Positions 47,286-58,018 of a stretch of 64,000 nucleotides of DNA are shown in pieces. A program made the position numbers and the translations under genes. Source of the stretch: Cricetomys ansorgei (lineage: Eukaryota; Chordata; Mammalia; Rodentia; Nesomyidae); assembly GCA_026225945.1 (NCBI GenBank), contig JAMJFZ010001815.1:14484501-14548500 (forward strand), read 5' to 3'. A model generated the notes under the pieces. It had not been told where the DNA came from and made no database searches. It saw only the letters and a program-made list of their open reading frames with translations. The first letter of the stretch is position 1. Every line of letters starts with the position of its first letter.

Positions 47286-48245
47286 AGCACTCACTAGTCC
47301 TACCTAGCTGTGATACCTATGAATCACAATAATAACCATCATAGCAAGAGATCCATAATGGTGCAATACTGGTACCCATGTATTGGTGGTAACCAGCATC
47401 TGTTTAAGTGGACTTATGGCCCACTCAGCAGGAATAAAATCATGCATGGGACTAGAAGCCTAACCAACTACCTGGAGCTAGTGACCTTATGAATATTAGA
47501 GGAGAAACTACTATAATTACTTTCATAGACCAGCATAACTTCTAACTGTATTCTAAAATTTATTCTTTTACCCACAGATACATGTAGTTTCCACTCCTCA
47601 TCAAAGAAGCTTCCCTTTGTAGAAGACAGAGACTGTTATAGAAAACCACAATTGGCTAAAATGCAGAGACCAACTAATCATTGGGTACCCAGTTCCAATT
47701 GACAAGTCTAACAACATAACACATGAAGCTAAAACTCAGGTAACAACATAGGAGAGGGAGTGAAAAATTCTGCAAAAGCATGAAGACCAGTAAATCTGTT
47801 ATGAAATTGTATCTCCTTGACATTTCAAGAAGATATTCTTGTCATTACAGGACAGCTGCATATATTATACCTTAACAATAGGGTTGTATAAACAAGATCT
47901 GATGGCTACAACACAATAGATGTGCTAACATGGAAAGGGGGAATTTTATGAGGTTCCATTGCTAGAACTATAGACAACTAACGTGACTACTGAGAGAAAG
48001 ATAGTCTTTCCCAGGGATGAGATTTCTAATTGGTTAAACAACACCAAGTGGTCAGTCCTGAAATCATATACACATAAGCAACATTAAATGGTCTTAGCAG
48101 GTTGCATTTGAATATTTGCCTCTCTCTCTCTCTTTCTCTCTCTATCTCTGTGTGTGTGTGTGTGTACATAATAATTAAGAGAGGCCATTAGTTTGAAAGA
48201 GAATAAGTGAATCATTGGAGGGATTTGGCAAAGAAAAGGAAGTGG
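47286..48245 (+). mobile_element. L1 LINE 3'UTR (Lx-like)
   Basis: Long ordered match to rodent L1 3'UTR: 'agctgtgatacctatgaatc', 'acaataataaccatcatagc', 'aagtggacttatggcccact', 'aaaaccacaattggctaaaa', 'tgcagagaccaactaatcat', 'gtgctaacatggaaaggggg', 'gtctttcccagggatgagat', 'accaagtggtcagtcctgaa' and 'aagagaggccattagtttga'. It ends in a microsatellite cluster. No coding part. Confidence 0.88.
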
Positions 48246-48331
48246 AAATTATATTTATATATATACATATATATTTATATATATTTATATATATATGTGT
48301 GTATATATACCAAATCTGTATATATAAATAA

Positions 48332-48366
<35 letters not shown>

Positions 48367-48446
48367 AATCATATACATATATACACATACATATATGGTA
48401 TATTCTCACATATTTCTTTTTAAAATTTATTTTTTGAAAATTTCAT

Positions 48447-48515
<69 letters not shown>
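48120..48515. repeat. Microsatellite cluster at L1 3' end
   Basis: (CT)n 48120-48146, (GT)n 48150-48166, (TATATT)n and TA-rich sequence 48246-48310, (TA)n 48331-48362, and (CA)n 48447-48512 with one CG interruption. Intervening text at 48420-48446 resembles a reversed L1 tail. Confidence 0.95.
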
Positions 48516-48519
<4 letters not shown>

Positions 48520-51500
48520 GTCATATTAACATTCAACTATACCCACATTTCCCAAATATGAACCATAGGAAACCAATAGAAACATAGTTCTGGTGCTTCA
48601 ATGGGAGACACTGAATGGATAAAAAATGATAATTCTACTTCAAGAAGGAAAAAGATTATCAAAGCAGGAAAATAATTTAGGCCAAGTAACCAAGTTGTGA
48701 GAGAGCCATTTCTAGCCTTCTCCAAATGTTTCATGTTATTTCTAATGTCCAAAGCTGTATTAGATGGCCTACTCTTTCTTTCTACTTTACATTTGTATCT
48801 TCTGCAGGGGACAGGAGTCAATAGAGACTCATAACTGATGTAATTATAGTTAACTAAAATAATTTTTTAAAAAAGAGTACATAAAATCTAAAGGTTTATT
48901 TCTGTTACTTATAATAGTGTATGTTTTCCATAAAAGTAAATTAGCATCATGGTCAAATTGTTACTAATTGTCAATTTAACCTATACTATACTTTCTTTAT
49001 TATTTTTGAATATATAGAATCTGTATAGAAAATTACATTAAACAAATTTCATAGATTTTGGGTTTTTTTAGAAAACCATCAAATCTGAAACACTAATTTA
49101 TCATCTATTTTTTTTTTAGAAAAAAAATGGATAAAGTAAACGAAGACTAAGAAAGAGAAATCAAGGGCAATACATTTACCTTTTTTACAGTGTAACATAA
49201 CAAAATTCCTAGCATTCACACTTCTGCCACTCTCCATTAGTGAGAATACTGAAGCAAACACTAGTATTAAACTCCACAATCATATCAGTTTATTCAGGCT
49301 TAAATCCCAAGTGGCAAACCACAATATTTTTTTTACTATCATTAGTAAAAGAGGTAAGAAGAGAGAAGATTCCATGATAGAAATCACAGGTTAAAGGTAT
49401 TCAACAATATTATCCAAAAAACACTTGCATAAAATAAATCCTCAGGAAAAAGTTTCTTCATGGTGAATTTTTTGACTGTTTTTGTGAGGTAAGTGGGAAG
49501 ACCTAGATAAAAAGTAAATAACTAGAACAAGCTCAAAAGCTGCAGGAAATGTGGTGATTTATTGAATATTTAAAGAAAACAAATGATCATATGTTTGAGA
49601 AAGCAACACATTTCTGTGAGAGCTCCTGGGCACAGCATATGGCAGGCTCTGGTGTCTGCTTAAATAAAAACCAAGAGGGGAATCGAGAAATAGAAATGAG
49701 TGGGATAAAATGAAATGGATATGCCAGCCCAAGGGCCTTCTTCTCTTCCTTTATTTTTCATGAAATGCTTTTAATAAAATAAGATGATGCCTGCTAGCCT
49801 ATTTCCGTAAGCAAACTGCAGGTTTTTAGCAGCCCCAGGGATAGAATTTTTGAGACATTTGTGTTTTCCTGACATATGATTTGAAATATTTTAATATCTA
49901 CAGCCTCAATGTTGTCATATCTTAAGCTGACAAGTTCAGTAAAATGTAACTTTGAAGTAAAAACTGATATAAATAAAGAAGAAGATTATGGTGATTAACA
50001 ATATTTTTGCCCACACAGATAAAGAATAAATTGATATTGGAGAAATAATAGAAAATAAAAACTTCAAAGATGATCAAATTATTTTTGTACATTATATATA
50101 TGATAGAAGAGAGATATTTTTAGAAGTGTTCAGTGTATACAAGCATTAGTATATATCATAAAATGTGATTTATCTATTGCAATATGTAAGAAGAAATGAT
50201 CTTTAGTATATTTTGTGCTCATCCACATAGCCTATCATGGAAGGTCATGGAGAGCAAGTGCTTTTTAAGATGCATTGGAAAATCAGATCAGGTTCGAATA
50301 TGATCTGGCATGTATGGCAAAGATAGCTATGTCTACTGGTTTTTACTTACTTGCATACTTTGTTCTGTGGTGTGGTCACACAAAACTTTGTGGTTGCTAG
50401 CATCACACTTATGTTTTTGCCATTGTTTACAATATGTAAGTTTCTCTTAGCCTTCTGATAGATGTGTGTTCCAAACAGAACATGATGTTTTAACAATCTG
50501 CTAGCAGAATTGGTGGTAAACCTGTCAGTCCTCTCCTGAATTTCTTGAGAAGGTGAGAACTATGTAATCCACACATTTCCACACAGTTGGGCACACTAAC
50601 ATTAATAAATGCATATTTATTAAATACATGATTATACACAAATTCAATATTTAATAGACATCTTTTGTATGTTGGAACTATACTAATTAATTTTTTTTAA
50701 TTTTGAGAATAGTTACTGCTGTTATTTAATAAGGTTGTTTATGATTAAAGGAATGAACAAAAAGCATGTAACAATGCTTGGTGTGTTGTAAATTATTTAT
50801 GAATTCATGTTAAAGCACAATAAAAAGTAACGATAAATCCCAGTTGTGGAGAAGCTTACAATCTTCAAAAAGAAAACGGGTATGGGGACCATCCATTATG
50901 TCAAGCAGGACACCTTAGCTATGATTTTTAAGTCGTAAAATGTGTGAAATAGAGATGTATGTACTACAACAGGAAAAAATTGAGAAGAGATATCAGAATC
51001 CAGTGCAAGAAAGTCAAGAGAAAAGTTCTGAGTGAAGTCAGTTCTATAGTGCCTGTCCACTCTAAGTCTGTCTGTGATAGCTCTTCCCTTCAGTATAATC
51101 TGTCTAGCAAATGGAAATCTTTATCTGTTGATTTTTGCAGTATCAGGGCAGCTTGTGTATTGAATCTTAGCAACATATAAAAATACAAAGTTTGGCTCAA
51201 GTCTTAGCGTTTTTTTTTTTTTTTTTTTAATATTAGAACTCTACATTTATAGCTACTGTTAATCTGTACAATGAAATCTGAAAACCATTAAAAATCAAAA
51301 AATGAAGCATCATTATGTTAAATTACAAAATTTATTAATGATTGTCTTATAACTATAGTCACAGTTTGTGTTAAAATTCCTTTTATCCTCTTATTGTTAG
51401 CATATTGAATTTCTGGTTTCATTATATAACGAAACTCCCACTTTAATTGTTAGTTGAAATCGTGTCTTCTAACAAGATTCATTTGTGATGTTGTAGTATA

Positions 51501-51586
51501 GGTATCTTCCCTCTGGATATAATATCCTGTTTCCATTTTGGAGTACAGATTAACTTGTCCTGGGTTGACAGTCCTTGCAACTGATG
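48516..51586. other. No assignable feature
   Basis: AT-rich DNA. A T19 run at 51210-51228 could be a reversed poly(A) tail, but no retroposon body is recognised beside it. Frames at 48537-48821 (minus) and 50959-51180 have no recognisable domain. Confidence 0.45.
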
Positions 51587-51960
51587 AGGAAGAATAGTGC
51601 AGTGGTAGCTGGGTCTCTAGTAAACACTGGAGCTCTAGGCACTTCCTGGTAGAATGAGAGAAGAGTCACAGGAAGTTCACCTGGGTTTTCCAGCCCTGAC
51701 TCATTGCTGCCCTCCACTGACTGCCCGAGATCTTGGGAGACGTTAGAGTATTAAAAAAGGTGAATGTGTTTTTGAGAGTGGGATGCCAACATCCATGATA
51801 GGGATGGATGTTGCAGTGATGCAGTAGTTTGGGATTACTCACACTCCTGTAAGTAGCCCCTCACTCATACTCTGTAAGTCAGCCCAATAAACTCATTGGT
51901 CCATTAATGTAGAGTTTGGTTTACCTGTTTTGTCTGCCTTGGTGCTTCATCTGGAAAAAA
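51587..51960 (+). repeat. Unclassified interspersed repeat, LTR-like
   Basis: A less AT-rich block ending with 'gtaagtagcccctcactcat', GTAAGTCAGCCCAATAAACT (poly(A) signal near 51890) and 'gagtttggtttacctgtttt'. It shares the AATAAA-containing 20-mer with 29727-29746. The layout (CT-rich stretch, poly(A) signal, T/G-rich downstream) resembles an LTR 3' half. No target duplication found. Confidence 0.4.
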
Positions 51961-52300
51961 GGTGTCTGTTCATGACTACTTAAGAAATGTTAATGCAACT
52001 TGTGGACACACACACACGTAGTACTTACAGAATATATATTTTTAACCTGTCAGCATGGGTTGACACAAACTAATTGCATTATCACAAACAGTAATTTATC
52101 ACAAATGGATTAACCTTAAAAAATAATGTCTTCTCTTACCCTATTCAAGAAAATAAACACAGTAAGTAAACAAAAGAAAGAAATGTATGTGGGATTTCCT
52201 GATGATTGATATTATAGTGATCTTAAATGCCAGAAGAAATTCTTTGACAATATGTTCAGTTATATAACTCTATAGCTTTATTATGTAAATTGTAGGTGTT
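51961..52300. other. No recognisable feature
   Basis: AT-rich spacer. Confidence 0.5.
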
Positions 52301-52686
52301 TGTGCAATTTGCCTTTCTATTGTAATAGACACTATAATGAAAACAACTTAAGGAGGAAAGGGTCTATTTCATCTTATAACTTACATTGCTTCATGAAGAG
52401 AAATCAGGACAGGAACTCAAGGAAGGAACCTGGAGGCAGGAACTGAAGCAGAGGTTGTGAAGGAATGCTGTTTACTGTCTTTCTCAGGTACCTTATAGCA
52501 TGCAGGACCACCTGCCCAGGGGTGACACACCTCCCATAGTGAACTGGGCCCTCCTACCTCAGCAATTCATCATGAAAATGACCCACAGAGTTACCCACAG
52601 ACAATCTGAGGCAAGCCCTCAATAAAGATTCTCTCTTTCCAGAGGACTCTAGTATATGTCAAATTGTCAAAAAAGTAATCAGCACA
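52301..52686 (-). mobile_element. MT-class ERVL-MaLR solo LTR, antisense
   Basis: Reversed MTD/MTE-like LTR: 'ctttctattgtaatagacac', 'aggaggaaagggtctatttc', 'atcaggacaggaactcaagg', 'aacctggaggcaggaactga', 'gcaggaccacctgcccaggg', 'gtgaactgggccctcctacc' and 'gactctagtatatgtcaaat', ending CAGCACA. Flanks GTGTT (52296-52300) and ATGTT (52687-52691) match at 4 of 5 positions, the expected 5-bp duplication length. Confidence 0.92.
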
Positions 52687-53084
52687 ATGTTCTTTATTAT
52701 GTATTCCAATACTGAATCTCATTGTGAGGAGCAAAATAAATAACTGACATTATAAGATATTGAATGTCACAAATATGCTTTTCATTCTAAAAATCTAATT
52801 TCATTAATTAAATTTTATATGTTCTCCCTGAATTTTACATATAGCTAGTAATACCCCATGTATCTGGAAAGTAAACAAGAACTATTAGGCAATGACCAGG
52901 ATCCCTAAACAGAAATGGAAATTTCTTGACAGGAAAAGAAAGGACAGAGGAGGAGCATTTAGGTATATGTAATGCCTGTATCTAAAGTGCAGTGTTAATT
53001 TACTACAAACAGATTTTATTTCTTTTTCTATACACTCATGTCATTTTTATAAATAAGTAGAGCTCTTTAAAAGGACTTTCATGG
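52687..53084. other. No recognisable feature
   Basis: AT-rich spacer. Confidence 0.5.
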
Positions 53085-53432
53085 TTGTTTTCCTATGTGT
53101 ATGTGAGCATATGGTGTATAAACGCTTGTGTGTGCTGGTACCTGTGCCTGTGTGGACAAGTAGAAACCCAAACAGGACACCATGGATATCTTCCTGTATC
53201 ATTTCTCATCTCTTTCTCTAGGCAGTGTGTTTCCCTGAAACAGGGGCTCACTTTTGCTGTCCAGACTCAAAGTCAGCAAGCCTCAATAATCTCTGTGTCT
53301 CTGCCCCCCTCAGACCTGAAGTTACAGGTATATGTCAGGTGTCTGGCTTTGTTACATAGTTATTGGGATCCAGACCCCAATCCTCATGAATGTACAACAA
53401 GGGCTTTTAATCACTGAGACAAATCTGCAGTC
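53085..53432 (-). mobile_element. B4-class SINE, antisense
   Basis: A TG-rich tail, then 'gtttccctgaaacaggggct', 'cacttttgctgtccagactc', 'agtcagcaagcctcaataat', 'gaagttacaggtatatgtca', 'ttattgggatccagacccca' and 'cttttaatcactgagacaaa'. These follow the reversed order of the large B4-class SINE, ending with the tRNA-like head. The 110-codon frame over it is not a gene. Confidence 0.78.
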
Positions 53433-53594
53433 ACATGATTGCATTATTTTTAATCAAATGTACATTTCTGTTCCTTTCTTTGTTGAGACATGCTTATTTA
53501 GGAAATAGTGTTGGAGTTATGTGTGTTTTTATTTTATTCTTTTTTCTGTTATATTATTTAGTAATGCATATGAATTTTAAAATAGTTTTTGTTT

Positions 53595-53795
53595 TTTGAT
53601 TTTATAATTGCTTCATTTCTCCTCTTCCCTTTCTTCCTTCCAATTCCTCCCATGAACCCACCAATTCCTTACTCTCTTTTAAATTTATGGTCTCTTTTTC
53701 TTTAATTTTGGTTACATTTGTGTGTGTGCTTCTAAATGTAAAAATACAACCAGCTCAGTCTGCATAATGCTATTTAGGTGTTTTTGTTTTTACTT
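53595..53795 (-). mobile_element. L1 LINE 3' end, antisense
   Basis: Reversed L1 tail: 'ttttataattgcttcatttc', 'tcctcttccctttcttcctt', 'caattcctcccatgaaccca', 'ctctcttttaaatttatggt' and 'aaccagctcagtctgcataa', then 'tgctatttagg'. Left end at the reversed 3' tail. Confidence 0.78.
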
Positions 53796-54112
53796 TTTCT
53801 TAGTTGGTTTGTATCTTTTTTACATAATATATGTATTCCCATTCTCAAAGTTTTTCTTTCAGTTTATTATCATAGTATTTAGTTTTGTCTTTTGTGTCTA
53901 CCCAAAGCCACATATCAGACTCCCATTTTTAGCACAGTACTTTCCACAGAATACATGAAATTATTGCTTTTACAGACTCCACAGGTAGCTGCTTGTGTAA
54001 TATTTTTGATTCCTTATTTTGTGTAGTAGGTATGCTGGCATCTGTGTAAATCTGTTTCCATGTGTGGGGATGCATGAGTCTGTACATATATTTTGCATGT
54101 ATGTTTATGTGT
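53796..54112. other. No clear feature
   Basis: T-rich sequence downstream of the antisense L1 tail. It may contain further worn L1 3'UTR but I cannot anchor it. Confidence 0.4.
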
Positions 54113-54352
54113 AGGAAGGGGTTAAATGTTCATGTCTGGTGTCTTCCTTAATTGTTGTCTACTTTATTTACTGATCCAGGATACCTGATTACTCTAAAAT
54201 TTGTTAATTTAGCTGGTCTGGCTAACCAGCTTGCCTTAGAGACCCCTTGACTTTGCCATTTGATTACTGGGATTACAGACAAGTATGAGGGATGGGACCC
54301 ACACTTGTGCTTGTGCAACTTATCCACTGAACCATCTCCCAATCTTTCATTC
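54113..54352 (-). mobile_element. B4-class SINE, antisense
   Basis: 'gtctggtgtcttccttaatt', 'gttgtctactttatttactg', 'agctggtctggctaaccagc', 'gattactgggattacagaca' and 'cacacttgtgcttgtgcaac', then TTATCCACTGAACCATCTCC. Reversed B4-class order with a clear reversed tRNA-like head at the right. Same family and strand as 53085-53432. Confidence 0.85.
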
Positions 54353-56039
54353 ATGTATTTTAAAAATACTAATTTTGGTTATTTTAGTTTTAGTTTCTCT
54401 TCTTGTAACTGGTACTATGGAATGCCATTTGTATAACCCCTAGGCTAATATTTTCTAAATAAGCTATAGTCGTGTGTCAAATATAAATCATACTATTCAT
54501 AAGTTATTGTGTGTTTTGATTGTATTTTTAAAGAATAGTTTGGGCCACTGTTTAAGAGATCCTACACACAATGCCTACTAAAACACTGGGACATATTGGA
54601 TAAGAGCTATTATAGTAATAGTCACTGGGCAAGCTACAAAGTGTGAAATTGAGATGTATAAAATATTGACTCAGGAAACTTTTGGCTAAGGATTATACAG
54701 TATCACATTTGTGAGGCTCCAATAAGTTGAAAAATTTAGTAGGTGTTAAGGGTGATATGGTATAAAGGAACTTAATTTTAATGTAAAGTATACTATAGCA
54801 AATCCTTAAAATTTTTGTTTCAGTGAATTCAAAGTTCATACTTCATTTGGAGAAAAAATATATTATATAAATTATCTTGATACTGATGGTTAAATAACTG
54901 GATAGGTATATTTCTGAATTGAGTGTTAGTAAACTTTTTTTCTGGAGTCTGAAAGAAAAACATTCTATTGTTGAGATATCATGGTATATTCAGCCTTTTA
55001 TAAGTATAATTTTCAAAGTTGTTGAAAGTTACACGTGATGTGATTTCCATGATGCCCAAGTTCTTACAACATTTTCTATAAACTTGAGATTGCTGTGGTA
55101 GGTTTATAGTCTTCAAATTTCAAAGACACATCAGTATTATGGAGTCTATTTAAAGGCTGGTAATTTTGAACCAGATAATGATAAATACAAATTATCTAAG
55201 TTCCCCTACTGTGTTTAAAGACCCCAATAATGCTCAGCATACACATCCTTTAAACTTGGTGGTAAAAAAAAAACACACAAACAAAACAAAACATGAATTT
55301 TATTATTTTCATAGTCACAGATTTTTTTTAAATGAGGCTTCAAGTGTTTAAGGAAATAGACATTATCAAATAAATATGAACGGTAAAAGTAGAATTATCA
55401 CCAGATACTTCTAAGATCAAAAAAATATATTTTTCCTTCATCAGGGAAAAATAGGTACTAATTACAAGGCTAAGCTTTTATGACACACTCATTGAGTTGA
55501 GGTATGGCCTGGATTTGTGCTGAAGCATTGTGTTGTTGTATCACGTGAGAAGTTGTTCAACTTATGGTAGTAATAAAAAATAAAAATATACAGAAACTTT
55601 TGTGAATGGATTGCTTCCCTTAACGTAGTATCTTCACATATAGCACAATTAAAAATTTCAGTTTTGTAGGATGAGAACATTTTGGGAACTAGTGGCATAC
55701 CAAAAGGTACATTAGTAAGATTCATACTTAAAATGATTACATTGCTAAAATTACCAGTGTGAACTAAAAACCTACAACTTTCACTTTGATGGATGAGGTC
55801 TAAAGACAAGCTCAAATCATGCGGGTCCTTGCCCAAACCTACCCCCTTTCATGACACAGATGTAGATGCTTTTCCTAGAAGACATCAGGGAAAAAACTAG
55901 CATTTGACTCAACACTCATAGAAGCCTATTAGAAAGTTCTTATTCTTGGCCATGTCGTCTTTTCAACTATACCTGTATCCCATTCTCTCCGGTTAGATGA
56001 GTGAGCAAAAAGTGTCATTGCTCTGATGACCCTCAGTGT
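54353..56039. other. No recognisable feature
   Basis: AT-rich DNA. The 115-codon minus frame at 55489-55836 shows no recognisable domain. Confidence 0.45.
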
Positions 56040-56560
56040 CCCAGAATTTCAGACTGTGACGATGCCTTCAGCTTTGACATCGCTTTTCTCTTAAGCGCCT
56101 GGATAATTGTGTCCTAAAATAGCTCCTGTGATGAAATATTGAAAAGTTTCCTCCTACCCTGACAGCTAAGAAGTGAGGAAACTCCCAGACCGCTGTTCCA
56201 TATCAAAGATCCTGTCTTTTCAGCTCTGCTGACGCTGATTTTCCAGTTGGAGAAGCACAAGGTAAAAAGCTTTCCCACATAACAAGTTGCTGTCAGCTGC
56301 CAGCATCGAGGCAGCAGCTTTGCACTCTGCCCAGAGACGCCCCACTTCAATCTGAGTCCTCAGTTCCACCTTCTGCTCTGCCTCCAATTTTGTCTTGCTT
56401 CAGCCTACTTGTCTCACTCGAGGTCGTCAGGATCTATGGTGCTCTTCTTTGCTGCCAGCTTCCACTTCGCCTTCCTTGAGAAGATCACTGCCAACAGCCA
56501 CTTTTCCAGGGAAGCAATGGAAAATCATTACTTACACACAAACTGTTCTTTGGACTCCAG
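56040..56560 (-). pseudogene. Possible decayed processed pseudogene, parent unknown
   Basis: A less AT-rich block without SINE/LTR/L1 signature. On the minus strand 56223-56399 is open for 59 codons and reads like a helical, coiled-coil-type protein: KLEAEQKVELRTQ, then RLWAECKAAASMLAADSN, then LVLLQLENQRQQS. After a stop the same frame gives KDRIFDMEQRSGSF, and after two more stops EETFQYFITGAILG. Upstream, another frame reads SDLLKEGEVEAGSKEE before a stop. Several stops and frame changes within 350 bp suggest a dead copy. I could not identify the parent, and no poly(A) tail or target duplication is visible, so this could also be chance. Confidence 0.3.
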
Positions 56561-57430
56561 CCTCAGAAACACAGTAAAACCAACAGAAATTGATGTCAAT
56601 GTCTACCTACCACTTCTTCCTAATACCTCATTGAGGTGTCATGGCATGACTAATCTATACAATGGCAACTGAATCTGCCACAGTATCCTCCAGTTTGCCC
56701 CAGGAATGACATATGAAGAGAATGGGCTTGATGCTAAGAAAGCAATTCAAGAGCTTCACTTCTGTTTTGCTGCATGACTAGTGTGTCCACCTTATTTTCC
56801 CATGAGTCTATGCAACATATCTTTGATTAATTGGAATGATCTCCAGTTTATTTTGATCTTTACAAGCTAAAACTACTTAACACATAATTGTAGCAGTTGG
56901 GCTGGGCTACTGGAGTGGCTCAGCTAGAGAGACACTGAGGCATATTTTGTAAGTGCAAACCCTGCCAGACCTCAGCAGAGGGAACCACCGTCCTGGCCAG
57001 TGCCAGACTGGACAGTGGAATCCAAAGTGTCTCAGCTCAGATGTTTTTATTCTTTCAGAAATCCTCAGGTATTCTACTGATAGCACATGCAGATCATTAG
57101 CAATTAAACAACCCCACAGAATCCAACACCTGTGAAAAATCCAAAACGCCTTAAACCTAGGATAGCCCCTCACTCAACAGTGAATAAAACAATTTCAAAC
57201 GTAACTAAAAATAAACTTCCCATACACATAATAAGTTTTGCTCCCTGATTAAGTCTTAGTAAGTGTGACAGATTCTGTCCTTGAGATTCTGTCCACCTCA
57301 TCAATAATTGGCTTGAGCTGGAAGTCAGGGCTCTTAGTAAGTCTCTGGATGTTGCTATTGTTTTTGTTTTTGTTTTTTTAATGTCACTAATATGAAAAAA
57401 AAGCTCAATATTTTGTTTATGATGAAACAC
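56561..57430. other. Unassigned
   Basis: Moderately AT-rich. It may include more of the candidate pseudogene upstream of 56560, but I cannot support it. Frames at 56907-57173 and 57170-57451 (minus) are not recognisable. Confidence 0.4.
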
Positions 57431-57600
57431 ATTTTCAAGGGTTGGGGACATGGTTCAGTGGTCAAAGTGGTTGCAGCATAGGCCAGGCACAGAAGAGAAT
57501 GTCTATAATCCCAGAGCTGAGGGCCAGTGACTGATTAATGGTAGATGTTCATGGGACAGCTAGCTTAGCTGAATCAAAGAGCTCCAGACCCAAAAAACAT
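57431..57600 (+). mobile_element. B4-class SINE relic
   Basis: 'gggttggggacatggttcag', 'tggtcaaagtggttgcagca', 'taggccaggcacagaagaga', 'atgtctataatcccagagct' and 'ctagcttagctgaatcaaag', then AGCTCCAGACCCAAAAAA. The sense order of a B4-class SINE with internal losses. Confidence 0.7.
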
Positions 57601-57644
57601 ATACAAGCAGGCAATATTTAACAAGATCAATAGTTTGTGTGTTT

Positions 57645-57745
57645 GTAGGTTTATATGTATATACATATAAATATATAAAGATACATATATTTATATGTAT
57701 ATACATATAAATTTACATATATATGTTACATATATATGTTAAATG
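57645..57745. repeat. AT-rich block with two long palindromes
   Basis: 57650-57671 (22 bp) and 57689-57712 (24 bp) are perfect self-complementary palindromes sharing TTTATATGTATATACATA. The following text repeats ACATATATATGTTA. Confidence 0.95.
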
Positions 57746-57967
57746 ACAGTGGATTTGGGAAGGAACAAAAGTCTTTCAAATCATAAGGGAGAATTAGGGT
57801 TGAACAAATGGAAGGCAGAAATTATGTCATCTTATTTTGATTAAATTTAAAAGAAAAAGTACAAAAATAAGGTGAAATTTGATAGAATATGACACCTAAT
57901 GTCAAGGTTTGGCCTCTCATATGCCTAAATGGGTGAGTACCTGCATACTCATTCATACATGTGCATA

Positions 57968-57998
<31 letters not shown>

Positions 57999-58018
57999 CA
58001 CACACACACACACACACC
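57968..58018. repeat. (CAGA)n(CA)n microsatellite
   Basis: About seven CAGA units followed by about ten CA units. Confidence 0.97.

Noticed and set aside
51210..51228. T19 run considered as the tail of a minus-strand retrogene
   Set aside because: No retroposon body, poly(A) signal at the right distance or target duplication was found beside it.
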